64,000 nt of DNA, from the NCBI RefSeq assembly GCF_964340395.1, contig NC_135561.1, positions 13,373,961 to 13,437,960 of the forward strand. The letters run 5' to 3'. Of the stretch, positions 35,258-49,300 are shown in pieces (position 1 is the first letter of the stretch; each line of letters begins with the position of its first letter). Position numbers and translations under genes: made by a program. The notes beneath the pieces were generated by a model, which saw only the letters and a program-made list of their open reading frames with translations, was not told the DNA's origin and searched no databases. This DNA is from Glandiceps talaboti. Taxonomy: Eukaryota; Hemichordata; Enteropneusta; Spengelidae.

Positions 35258-36155
35258 TAAGAAGTGGATGTGTATATAGCCATGGAAAGCCAACCAATGC
35301 TGCAAAAAATTATCTATCCTTTGGCAGATATATGTATGGACCATGATTCTGTGCTATGCACAGAAAGTGTAGTAGACCCTGTACATACATTATACCAAAC
35401 TATATTCTACATGCTGTGTACTGAAATCTGTTGTGTGCACTTTGGCAGATATACATGTATGGACCACATTGTACCAAACCATATTCTGTGTTTTGTATTG
35501 AAATCTGTTGGTGCAGACTGTGGCAGACATAAGGACCACTCGTACATACATTGTACCAGATCATATTTTGTGCTACATGTACGTGTATGTCACTAGAAGT
35601 CTGTTGTTGGTTGATGAGGATACATTGTCATAGAGAAAAACTTGACAATCTGTAAGCAGCACTTGGAACGTTAACTTTGTATTAAAAATACTGAAAACGT
35701 GTGTGCTGGATAACTTATACGATTTCCTGGATTGCTGACAGTAACTTGTTCTTGGAATGGGATAACATATTCCTGGATTGGTTGATGAGATAACATGTTT
35801 GTGGACCAGTTTTTACCTCACTAATAGTGTACCAACAAAGTGCTGCCATAACTTTTAGATTTGAGATGTTGAAGCTGTGCGAAAATTGATATACATGTAC
35901 CACCATGTTTACAATTCTGTCTGTGTCTTTGGTGTTGATAACTACTGTATCATGTAGACGCACAGAAAGAGAGAATTTTTTTAATTCTTTTCAAGGCTAG
36001 ATCCCATTTTCTAGTTACAGCTGTGGAAGGGCAAGTGGATGGATCTCCTTCGTTAACTAGTTCGACTAAATTGATTGAATAGATAAATTTCATTCAAAAA
36101 ACTTTACACAATGGTCATGGGATCACGAATAAAGTATTCAATGATATATATATCT
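35258..36155 (+). other. Probable 3' UTR of THRAP3 with poly(A) signal
   Basis: The sequence after the stop has a canonical AATAAA at 36128-36133. Within it, 35320-35610 holds about three diverged copies of a ~100-bp unit (ACATACATT.TACCA.A.CATATT.TGTG...GAAATCTGTTG). The cleavage site is inferred, not seen. Confidence 0.55.
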
Positions 36156-36668
36156 GATGGGAAAAGTCTTCAACTGCCAAATTTTGAAAAAAGGTAGTTG
36201 ACACAGATTTTATTACAGTGTAACCACTGTGACCCAGTTAGATGCAGACTGAACAGCATTAGTATGTTTATGATAAGAATAGCACTTGTCATTTACTGAC
36301 TGAAATCTACCTTATACAATCAATTTAGTCTGACTAGTTACACAAGGGGATTCACACACTTGGATGTCCACATCTGTATTTTAGTCTTTGGAATAGAACT
36401 TTATAACACATAGTACTTCATATTCAAGGTTTTTTTTTTAATGAAAACAAAAATATTTTTATTCTCATAATTATTTTACTACTAAGGTTGGAGACTTAAT
36501 AGATGGAACACAGGTACAAAAAATATACTTTCACTTTCTCTGTAACTTTGCTGTAGTGGTAAAAATGAACAAAAACAATGGAAATAAGCATTGGTGCTTG
36601 CATATATGCATCTAGTTGCAGTACTTGTACGTTATCTTGCTATCTTAGAGTAGAATATACAGTTTTTT

Positions 36669-36720
36669 TAGCACAACTGAACTTGTTCAGTAGTGCTATA
36701 GGGATCGCCCGGCGTCTGTC

Positions 36721-36752
<32 letters not shown>

Positions 36753-37879
36753 GATGTGTGTGTGTGTGTAAACAACTTAAAGTCAAAAACTGCTGAACCG
36801 ATTGCCATGATATTTGGTGGGTCCATTACCTTGGGTGTCTAGTTGGGAAATTGTTCAAATCAAAATGATCGCATCACAGGTCTGTGATTTGGGTAAAAAA
36901 ATGTGATTTTTGGTCAAAAAACTTAAACTCAGAAACTACTGGGCAGATTGGTGCGAAATTTGGTGGGAACATTCTGAAGGGGGTGTAAAGTAAGATTTGT
37001 TCATGACATGATGATTCCATCAGTGATATGCAAATTAGGGCTAAAAATGTGTCTTTTTGGTTAAAAATCTATAATTCCAAAAGTACTGAGCAGATGGGGC
37101 TGAAATTTAATGAGAATGTATCTAGGGATGTATGGATGAAGAGATATTAAGCATACAGTGAGTCCATGAGTGATATGCAAATTAGGTGTAAAAATGTTCA
37201 TTTTTGGTCAAAAACTTATATCTCAAAAACTATTTGGTCACTGAGTCTGAAACTTGGTGAGATGTTTCTGAAAGTGTTATTCTGCAGATTTTCATCAAAA
37301 CATTTTGACAAAATTGGCCCGAGCAACCATGACCACGCCCTTAGCAACGACCAAATGGCAGTATATTTTGGTCAAATGACAACATCATCTGGTAGGCAAA
37401 TGAGTAAACATTCAAAAAATGTATGTAAATACCCTAGCAACCATGACCACGCCCATAGCAACAGCGAAATGGTCGTGTATTTCACAAAGATAACAACAGG
37501 GATTAATAGACAATTGAATAAACATTCAAAATATGTATGTAAATTTGCCTAGCAACAAGACCACGCCCATAGCAACAGCCAAATGATCACATATATTGCA
37601 AAGATAACAACCAGGATTAATAGACAATTTAATAAACATTCAAAAGATATATGTAAATATGCCTAGCAACAAGACCACGCCCATAGCAACAGCCAAATAA
37701 TCACGAAATGTATGCAAATATATCTAACAACATGACCACGCCCATAGCAACAGCCAAATGATAGCATGTATCGTAAAGATAGCAACATGGTTGGATAGGC
37801 AACTGGGTAGCCATTCAACAAATGGCCACTTATTGTTACCATATGGATAAACATTTTTAGAAACTGTACAGTTGTGCTA
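36669..37879. mobile_element. ~1.2-kb repeat element with 11-bp terminal inverted repeats
   Basis: It begins TAGCACAACTG (36669-36679) and ends with the exact reverse complement CAGTTGTGCTA (37869-37879). Inside, after a (GT)n tract, are about four diverged ~170-bp units (AAAACTGCTGAACCGATTG-like, AAATTTGGTGGGA.CATT). About five ~100-bp units with GACCACGCCCATAGCAACAGC follow. A fragment of its right end occurs near 4334. Non-coding; a non-autonomous DNA transposon is the simplest reading. Confidence 0.65.
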
Positions 37880-38740
37880 CAACGCCATTGGCGGTATTTT
37901 TATTGGTTTCTACTATGGTTGTATCATACAGTGCTGGTGAACAGTGACTTCAAATAGGCTGTACTTCTGTTTTAGCTAGATGAAGTGGTTTAATTAAAAG
38001 CACAGTTGAACACATTTGAATCAAAAGCTTGTAACTCAGAATTAGAAGATCGCGAGAAGAAAAGACCCATGGATGTTAGAAATTCCAAAAAATCTATGAA
38101 AAGAAATTGTGGTGTACTGTAAATGGATATAATAGAATACCTGAAAAGCCCTAGACTAAATGTTCATGCCATGGGGGTGGGTTGGGGGGGTTTTGCATTC
38201 TGAAAAATATACCAAACCTAAACATGACATGATTCAACCTCTCTGATTGGCTGAATTACCGTGCTACCAAGTCGTCTTTGATGGTACACAGTATACATTG
38301 TGTACATTGCCTTGATGTCAATATGTAAACAGTTATGAATGATTTACAGACCAATTACTCTTTTGTAAACAAATGATAGATTTGTACCAACATGCTGATA
38401 GGGTTTGATGACAAGGGGGATTCATGCAGGATTCAGTCAGTTTTGAAAAAAAAATACCATTGTCAGTTACAAATACTTCGGTTGTATGTATCTTCATTGT
38501 ACCCCAATACATGTTGTGCAACTGTGCCTTCTTCCATACCACCATAATATGTTGTTGTTTTAAAGAGAAAGTGGTCTACTGTGACACTCCCCGAAGTGTA
38601 ATTATTCGTTGTTTTTTTCATCTGAAATACTTTTCATTTGTCATTTGAAGTAAAAGTGTATGAAAATACTATATTTTGTATTCTGTGTTGTCTGTCGTAA
38701 CTTCAGGTACCTTATGGATTGCAATATGTGATGCTAACCT
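37880..38740. other. Stretch without recognised feature
   Basis: No exon-like frame, no clear repeat. Short open frames at 38333-38648 on both strands overlap each other and show no family motif. Confidence 0.4.
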
Positions 38741-38744
38741 CCTT

Positions 38745-39125
38745 AAAGGGACAAAAAGCACAAGAGTTGATACATATTTGAGCTTAGTTTTTGCTGCATA
38801 TTTAAAAGGTGCTTGCAGTATTGTACTTCCTGAAGCAGTGATTACTTAACCACCACTTGCAATTGACTGAACTCAAACCTGCTATTAACATACAAATGTA
38901 CATGTTACACTAACTCATAAACAATCTGATGACTCGTGACTTAATTTATCATGCGTATCTAGAAATATTAAGGAAATTCTGACTACATGTATGCTGTCAA
39001 CTGTTCTTAACCATGCCAAAAGACTGACAATATTAATGCTATGGATCACATGCATCGACATTAACAGAATCCTGGAATTTGTTTTTTTGTTACGTATTCT
39101 CACTTGAATGTGTAAAAAGTTAAGG
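38745..39125 (+). repeat. Dispersed repeat family, copy 3
   Basis: Matches 29820-30200 in landmark order, from GGACAAAAAGCACAAGAG.TGA through TTTTTGCTGCATATTTAAAA, TGAACTCAAACCTG, GTCAACTGTTCTTAACCATGCCA and CATCGACAT. It lies in the interval between THRAP3 and MTMR9. Confidence 0.72.
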
Positions 39126-39639
39126 GGAACTTGGCTTTGCCTCTTAACTATACACTATGTGTACTTACATGTACACTATCTGGTGAACGAGCATCTCCAT
39201 GTGCTGTCTCAGTAAAAGGGAGTGTCTTGCCAGGAATGGCATTTCTTTGTAAAATGGGTTCTGGAGTCATTTCGTGATTTTACATCACCTACATTATGTG
39301 CAATTTCAAGGAAACGTCAAGTTGAAACACATTACTTAATGGAGTTTGTAGAAATGCATTTGAATTAGATGACCATGAATATTCATAATGGTGAAGGTAA
39401 TAAACACTTCATGGTTTACTTTTGCATATACATTTCTACTGACTCCCATGGGGCAATTTGGCCCACAACCCTGAAAGCTCCCCTAAGGAAGCACAAATTT
39501 AATTTAATTGACATTTCTCAGAAATCGCATGTAAATGTAGGTTATTATGCAAAATCATGAACTGACTCTCCAGAACCCAAAGGTTATGAAAGTGCATTGA
39601 TTTCCAGGAGTGGCATTCCCCCCATGAACATGTGACCAC

Positions 39640-40390
39640 ACATTTAATAAATCACTCAACTGGGATGATTTTAAGGCAAATTTTATTTCACATGTACAAC
39701 ATTTACAAATGCAAGGCTTTATATATTACAGCACAACATGATAGAGGTATGTATTGCTACAAAATGACCAACATTTCTATTAAAAAAAGGAAATCAACAT
39801 CTTCAAACTAACAAAAATATACATTGATGACTAAAAACTCAGTAATCACGTAAAATCATACTTGGCATTGACACTGTGCATCACATTATCAAGCCCATGG
39901 TTAGAATGAAGTGGACTGGTCAATAGCTGATATCAGAATGCCTGGACGAAACAGTGCCCTCATCGTCAACATTATCAGCTAAGGCCAAATAGCGCCCTCA
40001 ATGTCAACATCAGTTAAGTCCAAATTACTATTACCATGATTTTGCTGTGCTCTGGCTAGCAAGAATGATAGCATTAGTGTACAAAGACAAACTAATAAAT
40101 CATTCAACTGTAGTTTTATTACATGTAGAGCATCGACAAAGAGGTATTGCAACAATGGTCAAGTTATTATTTAAAATGGAATCAACAGCTTCAAAATAAC
40201 AAAAATATATTTTGATGACTGTAAAAACTAGGGATTATATGAAATCATTCTTGCCAATGACTTGCATTATTAAATTTACGTGTGGAATGAAATGGGCTCA
40301 TATCAGAAATAGCGCCCTCTACGTCAACAAATGTGAACAGCGCCCTCTATGTCAGCGAAGCCCCAAATACCACTGCGGCCATGATTTTGA
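39640..40390 (-). repeat. Tandem segmental duplication (two ~400-bp copies)
   Basis: 39640-40020 and 40090-40345 share, in order, AATAAATCA.TCAACTG, TTTTATT.CA..TGTA, GGTAT.TTGC.ACAA, GGAA.TCAACA.CTTCAAA, AACAAAAATATA.ATTGATGACT, and then GCGCCCTC.A.GTCAAC. Both copies carry TTTTATT, that is AATAAA on the minus strand. This fits a duplicated 3' end of the minus-strand MTMR9 transcript, although that would make a 3' UTR of more than 2.7 kb. Confidence 0.7.
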
Positions 40391-40916
40391 TGAATGGACA
40401 TGCATAATTTCTGTACTTCTCGAAATCTTTCTTCTAAAATAGTTGAAGTAATTTGTTAAATATGTGACCTTACAAAAATGTGTAAAACTAAAGTCTTGTA
40501 AAAACTGGGAATGAATGTAGTGATTACAGTACTTGCCTAACCAATATTGACAATAAATACTTTGTATCAGTGCATAATATGACCTTCATGCATTTGACAA
40601 GACTTTGTCATTGCATTGTTTACCATAAAATTTGAAGAAGGCAGAATGATGAAACCAAAACATACAAGGTAAAAAGTCAACGTTCAGAGTTCTGAACTAC
40701 TTTGAGCTGAGCAATGCTTCTGGTTGCAGGAGTACGAGTGAATGTTACAATACTTCACCATCAGTTGGTGCTACTGGAATACTGTCTTCACTCCTGACAC
40801 TAGTGAATTGTTCTCATCTTGGCACAAATAACACTTGATAATGGGGTAATATACTTCACTTTCACTTTCTATAATAACTCTTATGTTTAGATTAAACTTT
40901 TAATGTCTTGGTTTCT

Positions 40917-41490
40917 GTAACTCTATGTAATGACACTCTAAATATAGGGTATCAGACTTCAACAACTTGGTTTCTGTAACTCTATGTAATTACACCCTAT
41001 ATGTATGGTATCAGGGTTTAATGACTTGGTTTCTGTAACTCTATCAATCCAGTTAGTCTATTTCCTGACAACCGTATTCCGATTTTACACTACATTATCT
41101 TCACATATTATGTCTAGTCAATGTTGTTACTCAAGGCGATAAATGTTGCTCAACCTCATGCTGGGCAAAGTGCAAACGGCGCACGACAGTAGTAATCCAT
41201 CACAAATTTACAGGCTGTCGTCATCGCTCATTAATGTTCATTTGTACAGCTGGACTGATATGATATGCAAATGTCCAGCCGAACACCTCCAGTCTTCTTA
41301 TACTAAAATCACATAGGGATGCAACAACATCATCATGTTTATATGAACGCTGTAGGGGGAGCACAGAATTCTGAGTGAGAGTAACAACATTGACTAGACA
41401 TAATGTGTGAAGATAACAGTGTGTAAAATCGGAATACGGTCGTCAGGAACTAGACTACACCCCTGTATATTGGGTATCAGACTTTAATGA
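40917..41490. repeat. 59-bp tandem repeat interrupted by a MITE
   Basis: CTTGGTTTCTGTAACTCTAT recurs at 40917, 40976 and 41035. The third unit breaks off at 41055 and resumes at 41456 with TACACCC..TATAT..GGTATCAGA, as in the complete units. Confidence 0.88.
41056..41455. mobile_element. 400-bp MITE with ~80-bp inverted repeats and TA duplication
   Basis: The ends read GTCTATTTCCTGACAACCGT and, reverse-complemented, GTCTAGTTCCTGACGACCGT, flanked by TA at 41054-41055 and 41456-41457. The inverted repeats extend about 80 bp through CGTATTCCGATTTTACAC, TATCTTCACA.ATTATGTC and TAGTCAATGTTGTTACTC. The centre is non-coding. Inserted in the third unit of a 59-bp tandem array. Confidence 0.92.
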
Positions 41491-42626
41491 GAGATTATCA
41501 TCTTGGTACTTGTGATCCTTTTGAACTCATAATACAAAATATAACATTAGAGTTACAGTACTGTAAGAGTCAAATTTCCAACATAACATGAAATTCAAAA
41601 AATATTACAGTATGAAAGATTACCAAAGAAAATTTCCAGCAACTTACAAATGTATAGGCTGAGTGAAAGACTCAAATAAATAACTTACACAATATTGCAC
41701 TTTTAATACACAATGTCTGGTTTCTTTTTTGACAACTTTAAAAAGGGTTTGGTGGTTTGCAGAAGATATTTTCCATTTAATGAAGATTTAGGCAGAATTC
41801 CAACAGTTCCTCCTACCAGTGTGTCCTCTTATGAAAGGATTTCGTTTTGTTTTGGATCAAAATGATAAAAAAAAAGTGTTTTCTTGTGAGTCACTACCGG
41901 TACACAGTGAGAGAGTGGAGGGGGGGGGGGGGGGGACCACTAAATTTAGGTCAGCCACTAGAGATTGCTATGCGTCAAATTGGCTTAGAGGGCACACTGC
42001 ATCCTAACATACAATTACTTGACTGTTCATCTACCTCATGAATTTTACAAACATAGTTAAATTTCCCCGACTCTACTTTAGCATCTTCTGTTGTCTAAAA
42101 CTCTTTCTCATACCATATTAAATATTTAGGTAAATAAACCACTTTTTTAAATAGTGGGTTTTTTGTTTGTTAAGGTAGTAAATCGGTATTATCTACCTGA
42201 GTTTTCACAGCATGTTGTGAAAAGACCCCCATCAGAATTACATGATTGGACAGTTAAACAAGAAACTGGTATATCAAATTTCTTCATCTAGTTTTCTGTT
42301 CTTGATTTTCTAAAACATTAGTAAACATTGTTCTTACATATACATTGTTACATGTACATGCTGAGCTATATATCGTATTTAACCTCTGATATTTTCTGTC
42401 TACTGCCAATCTCTATGATTCTTTGACTCACCATGCACAAGCAGACATACAGTTTCATATTTACATATACATGTACATTTCACTACACTCCACCTGTCAA
42501 AATCAATACTAAATACAGTGTAAAAGTCTATGTGCCGTGTGAGCACGCCACAATGTAATTTTCACTATTTCTGAATAACGAGTATAGTGAACAAGATCAG
42601 AGAGACATACAGTGTGTTGCAGGTTA

Positions 42627-42907
42627 GTGTTCACTTGGTCTGTTTGATACAACTATACAAAAACCAATAAGAAACTGCACATGCTACACTTTAAGATCAC
42701 AGGATTGAATGAAAATATTGTTTCTTGCTACATTTTGTCTAAACGTAACGTGCCACCATGTAGACATCAAAACATTGATGTATGTGCGTCTGCATCTAGC
42801 TGCAGTATATTTAAATGGTTTATTTCATTCAGGGTAAATGAAGGAAAAAATAGTGATCATTCTATCTTAAAATGTAAAATGTGCAGTATCAAACAGCAAG
42901 TGAACAC
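42627..42907. mobile_element. 281-bp MITE with TA duplication
   Basis: The ends are GTGTTCACTTGG and its near reverse complement CAAGTGAACAC, with TA on both sides (42625-42626 and 42908-42909). Both arms continue with CTGTTTGATAC. Internal GCTACATTTTGTCTAA and ACACTTTAAGAT are shared with the element at 7214-7555, so the two belong to one family. Confidence 0.85.
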
Positions 42908-43144
42908 TAATCTGCATTACGCTGTAACTATGAGATGTTTCAATAAGAGTCTGAATTTAAGCCAGGAGTAAACCTCAAGAGAGTTGATGCACATGGTAAT
43001 AATGAAATTCTGAGTATTCACTGGTAAAGGTGAATACATTGAAGGTATAGATCATTAGATGAATACATTGAAGTACAAAATGTAACTTGTATGTGTCTCT
43101 CTGGTGTCTGGACTTCTGTGTTGTTGAGTGGATAGTTTTACCAT

Positions 43145-46100
43145 TCACTGGACAATTATATTCTTTTCTACAGCCTCTTTCTGTAGTTCTGACAACTGTC
43201 TGTAGGTCAATCCAAAATAGTTCAAATTAATAATTAAAAATAATCTCATTTGGAACACCTCAACACAACAGGTACAATTCAGGTCATAGAGGGTGCTTTC
43301 CATACCATACTTTAGTAGGGATTTCATGCGTTATATATTGTCATCAACATATAAAGCCATTTTTCAGTGGTACACATTACAGTGGTAATGTCCTGATAGC
43401 AGACCAATACACAAGGTTTTGAGTCAAATAGCATGTAACCAATAGCCAGCCTACCACAAGCAAGACAAGTTGTACACATGTGAACAGCAAATAGTGGATT
43501 AATACTCTGTTATACACAATGTTCAATTCATTGGTTCTTTGGTGCTTAAAATCAAACTTCCAAAATCACTATTGTTTTCCAAAGTTCAGCTGGACACTAC
43601 TCTATTCTGAAAGGTCCAGCCATTGGTCTGCTTATATAACCACTCACTACTTACTACTCAGTTGAGTGCATGAGCAGAAGCAAACAGTGCCTAGATCTTA
43701 CAGGCTAGGCAATACTCACAACACATGAGTTTTGTGACTTGTAATAAGGCTCCTTAGGTCACTCACATTTTTCTTGTTGTAATAAGGCTCCTTAGGTCAC
43801 TCACATTTTTCTTGTTGTAATAAGGCTCCTTAAGTCACTCACATTTTTCTCTGGCTAAACACACACACACATCAAGTAATGTACAATTGTTAGTATTCAT
43901 GATTGATTTATACTCACTTTCTAAGTTTGACAGCCTTCAGTTTCAGTTCTTTATCATGTTGTTTTATCTGTACAATCTCCTTCCATGCATCGTCATTGGC
44001 AGACTGATTTAATTCATATCTCATATACAGACCCGACCACAGCATCTACGATAACAAAATGAAATATATATGTAACACATCTACATACAGACATGACCAC
44101 AGCATCTATCAAAGTACAACTGCGGAGAACAATGCAAGCACTTGTGTAAATAACCCTAGTACACCACACTTGCCTAGCTGTTGGTCTACCGACACTTTTT
44201 TTCAATGTATTGGCAGTAGGAAACTCTACAGATATCTGATAATTTCAAGTAGCTCTCCTAAAACATGCTTTCAAAAACAACCTATTTCTACATGTGACAT
44301 AGGAAATGGGGCAAATTCATCTTTCATGTGTCACCCTATATTTGTTTTTATTTCCCATCATTTGTTTATACTGGACCTGTATCCAACCTTTAGATTCTCA
44401 ACATGTACATCATAATCAAATTTATACAGTAAATGTTTGAGAAAGACTACTTTGCATAATTTCTTACTGAATACGAACGTTCCTCAGCTGGATGACAACA
44501 AAGACACTTTTGTGATAGAAAGACACTAGTAACAGAAGAGGAATGTTTTTTTTTTTTTTTTTTTTTGGGGGGGGGGATAGCAACATATGCAATCTTTAGA
44601 TTCTCAGAGTACATCATAAATCAATTTTACAATCGTAACTGTACTTTCAGAGAAACAGGGTGCTGATCCATTTTCTTATCTGATTTTTTTCCATCTACTT
44701 AGCCTAATATCGACCCATTTTTTGGAATAACAACATATGCAACCTTTAGATTCTCACCGAGTATATCATAAATCAATTTTACACTCATAACTGTACTTTG
44801 AGAGAAACAGGTTGCTGACCCATTTTCTTATCTGATTTTTTTATCTACTTAAGCCTTATATCGACCAATTTCTTGGAATAACAACATATGCAGCTAGATT
44901 CTCACAGAGTACATCATATTTACAACCATTTTACTTTGAGAGAAATGGGCTGCTGACCAATTTTTCTCATTTGAATGAACATAATACTTCACCTAATACA
45001 TCATATATCTGTGCGAATCCATACATACTGGTACAGTAATTCAATCCTTGTCAAAGTAAGTATTTAAGTAGATAAACTACTGGTGAACAAAATGGACTAA
45101 CATCAGATAAAGTTATGACAGCAATGACAGTGATCTCTGTTAGGTATAAATAAACCATACTACCATCTGCTCCCTTCACTTCAAATAACATGTAGTATCT
45201 AACATTCACAAACCTAAGTAAAAAATACTGACAAAAGTCAGCTCTTTAGTTCCTTTGTCATTTTCGTGCATTGAAAGGTGACACTGGTTGACTTTGTCTA
45301 TCGTCAATAATTTAGAACAAATTATAAAAAGCACTACTGTTGGTATTTTTTTTTAAAAATCATACCAGAAAAATTTTAGTGAAATCAGTAATAAAACCCT
45401 TCTTCTCGATATAGCTCTGAGAATTCCAACTAAATATATTACATATTGTCTCTACATGAAATTCATCAAGATTTTGTAATTACAATAAGTAATGCATGTA
45501 CTAGACAGTCACCAGTCCCTTGGGAGATATTTTTAGTCTCATATCAACAAATATTTTGTTTTGTAAAGAAAAATGTCCTTAAATTTTTTTTTATTTTTTT
45601 TTTCCCATCAGGGCTATACTGTAGATGTTCACTCAACCATTTTCATTCACTCAATCAGGCTATCATTTCACATCAAAAGAAAATACTGTTGTGTTTTTGT
45701 TAAACAATATTTTACCAAAATATAGAATGGAAAAAGCCTGGAGATTTAAGCAAGTCTATGTATGTACTTATCTTTGTATTCTTTTTAAATCCTAATAAAT
45801 TACAAAGAGGAGAAACTGTGAATGCAAATGACGTGGTACTTACCAAACTCTGTGGAGCCACTGACGGCCATATCACGGAGTCGTTCTTTTCATATAATGG
45901 ATTTAGAAACGTTTGTAGAATCTCTGGTCTGTTTACGTATGACCTAATAACAAACAGAAGAGACACCATACAGTAAAGTTATGTGGAAATAGTGAATGAT
46001 AATACTGCACGCTTGTTCTGATGTAAAAATTTTATCTATCACTAAAGTATTAACTTAATCAATCAATCAATCAATCAATCAAGCAATTGATTGATCAAAC

Positions 46101-46178
46101 TACAAATCATTCATCCAACCAACCAACCAACCAACCAATCATTTAATCAACAAATTGATCCATCAATTGATCAGTCTG

Positions 46179-46211
<33 letters not shown>

Positions 46212-46352
46212 GAGAGCAAAACCTTCAAAGTTTGACACAAAAGAGAAAAAAATTAAATTAGTGAAATACTGATACACGACAATAGTGAATGATCATATTG
46301 ACTGATTGTTACGATGGATTGATGTAAAAACTTGGATTGATGTAAAAACTTT

Positions 46353-46398
<46 letters not shown>

Positions 46399-49300
46399 AT
46401 GCACAAATGGCCAGACTGGAGCAGTAATATCTAATACATTATCATAATTGTGTTATAATAAAATTTACAACACAAAAATTTGTAACTCTAAATACTGCTT
46501 TTATAAACTTACCAGAGGGAAACAGTTTTTGTTGATAATTTCACTTTCTTTCTGTCGGCTTCATTATTGCACATAAAAGTACCTGTCATAAGTAAACCAG
46601 AAAAAAAAATCAATGACACAAGAATGTAAAATTAACATAATAATGATAGTAACTATTGCTGTTACTTTGTTCAAAGAAACTCAGTCATTATCAGTTAAAA
46701 CCAAGAAGGAAATTCAGGGGTCATTGTACAAATTTCATTAAAAAACAAGAGAGGTCAACATGATATCACAAATTTACACCATTTTAGGAATCTGATATGT
46801 ACATACTCACTGAATACTGTGTCAGTTCTATGGAAAATTGAAACATTGTTGATTTTCTTGAAAACAAGATAGTGAACCTCAAAATTTCTTTTATTATTTC
46901 AAAAGGACCAGAAACAAACTTTCTTATGTTAAACTTTCGAGAGATTTTAAGAAATTTGATTTTCAGCGAAATTGATAGCCGGGGCATATTCTATCTTACA
47001 GTGTCCCACTCCAACTCCTGTCAGAATTCTGTTACAATTATTACCTGTCAAGCATATAGTTTGTACCTAAATTGAATCTTAGAAAGAGTTTGAATAGATA
47101 TACTCACCAAATTGTGATCCATATGCATGTTCAAACAAATAAATGAGAAAATGTTCATTGAATTCAAAAGAGCATGGGAACTGTTGATAAATCTGAAACC
47201 ATAAAAAGACAATACTTGTTAGTTAGTTAGTTAGTTAGTTGACATGTTTAGTGCACAGGTTCGATGCATGCACTCTACACTGAATTACATTGGAAGCACT
47301 ACTTGGTATATGATAAGTCTGATGTACATACCTGCCATACACAGTCAAGGAAATGTAGAAAGACTGGTCCTTCATAGCGTGGTTTGCTGGTTGAATAGGC
47401 TGACTTGGAACACCTGTCTGCAAATGGATGGCCACTTTGTAACCATTCTCTCTCTACCAAAGCTTCAAACCTGGTATAATATCAGAGACAGTTAGGGAGT
47501 CAGGAAATGACACCTTGGGCATATGTCACCAAACAAAGTGATGTGCATGTGCCCATATGATATATCACCTTTGTGCCATATTTGGAAGAAATTGGAAAGT
47601 GAATGTCTGAGAAATGATATATTATGGACAGTTCCACAGATGGATTGCCGGACAGATGGAGCCCATTGTAACAGTGCCCCCTTTGATGGTCTCCCTTAAT
47701 GACAGCACTGACCTACTGGTATACAGTGATATGCAAATTCACATCTACAACTTAGTCTAATGGTCTGTTGTTTTGCTACATGGGTTAATAATATAGAAAT
47801 GTATGAGTTTGACACAACTTTATACAAATTCATTTGGGTATATATTGTTATTGTACCTGGGTACATACTGTCATATAACCTTAAGCTAGAAAATGAAAGA
47901 GGAAATATTTACACTCTAACAGGTCTACCCTCTGGATCATAATTGAGTATGTGTGTGTGTGTGGGGGGGGGGGGGGCAGTTGCAAGACATCAAAATAAAT
48001 AAAATCTACTTACCCTCTAACAGTTCTACAATCTGGATCCAGAATAATCTGAGCTAATGATGTCACTTGTAAGGTACTATCTATACCTTCTGATCCATGG
48101 ACTAACACTGATGCTCCTGGTGACAAAAAACAAAATATCCATTAGACCATTCCGACGAATTGCGCCCTCTAGTGTTGATGTAGACCTTTGAAATTAACAT
48201 GGTAATTTACATACAACTTACATACATGTACAATGTACATATCGTTAACAACTAGAGATGTCAAATTTACTTAGAACTTGTAGAAAGGGTAGTTTTGTAA
48301 AACACGGTGATCACATGCATTGTTTGGTACACCGGTACACTTCACCCTCCAGTGACATGGTTTGATGTTCATCTTGTCACAACAGGCAGTTGACAATGTT
48401 GTATAATAACAAATCAAATTCCAAGGCACATATTCTTGCCATAGTCAAAGCAAATCAGCAGTAGGACTCCTGTGCTACAGTAACTGTGATAGTGCCCTTA
48501 TAGGAAAATGGATTTTACCCTCTGTATACAAGCTAAGGTCACTATGGGTCAAATTTAAATCCATACCATGTGACATGGCCTAAGCCAATCACTGAGGGGT
48601 GTATGAAAATGATTTTTTGTATCTGTGTGTCCATAGCTGTAATGATGTTGATGGACTCATCTTGACAGTTAGAATCCCAAAGACAGTGTTAATGATATTT
48701 TATGTATGTGACAATATTCAACACTTACCTTCCCTATCAATACACTGTGCTGCTAAACAGGCTGTAGTCAAGACATCTTTGATATGACTTAACCAATTAC
48801 AAGAATCAAGCCTTGATATCCATTTATCCATGCTACTATTAGTATCTGTGCAGGCTGAAACACAACAAGTCAGAAAATGTTCAAAAACATGTGACAGATT
48901 TTTCCAATCTACAATCGAGTACACAAAAGCTATTAAGATTTACATGCTCTAAAACATTGGCTAGACCTTGATAATGGATAGCGCCCTCAATGTACAAATA
49001 AGCAGAATCAACGAGTCTCATTCATTTCTAATTTACCTTCATTTTCTAAAGTAACTTCATTTTACTGTCTTATTTGATTCTTGGAACCATGAACAAAATA
49101 TTTTCAATTTTTTTTGTATCACAAGCTATTGAAGGGAAAGATAGGGAAGATAGTAATAAAAATGGAATGTACCGTCAATAAGTTTGACGAGGCTTTCTTG
49201 AAGTACATAAAACCTGTCAATAGATTTGTGAATTTTTCTCCACTGTGGATAATGTGCTTCAGGTTCAACTCCTCCACCTGCAAAAAACAATCAAACATTT

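Noticed and set aside
44547-44576. T21G9 run as a possible assembly artefact
   Set aside because: It sits at the edge of a tandem repeat in an intron; homopolymer junctions of this kind also occur at 41925 and 47970, so it may be real, but nothing can be concluded.
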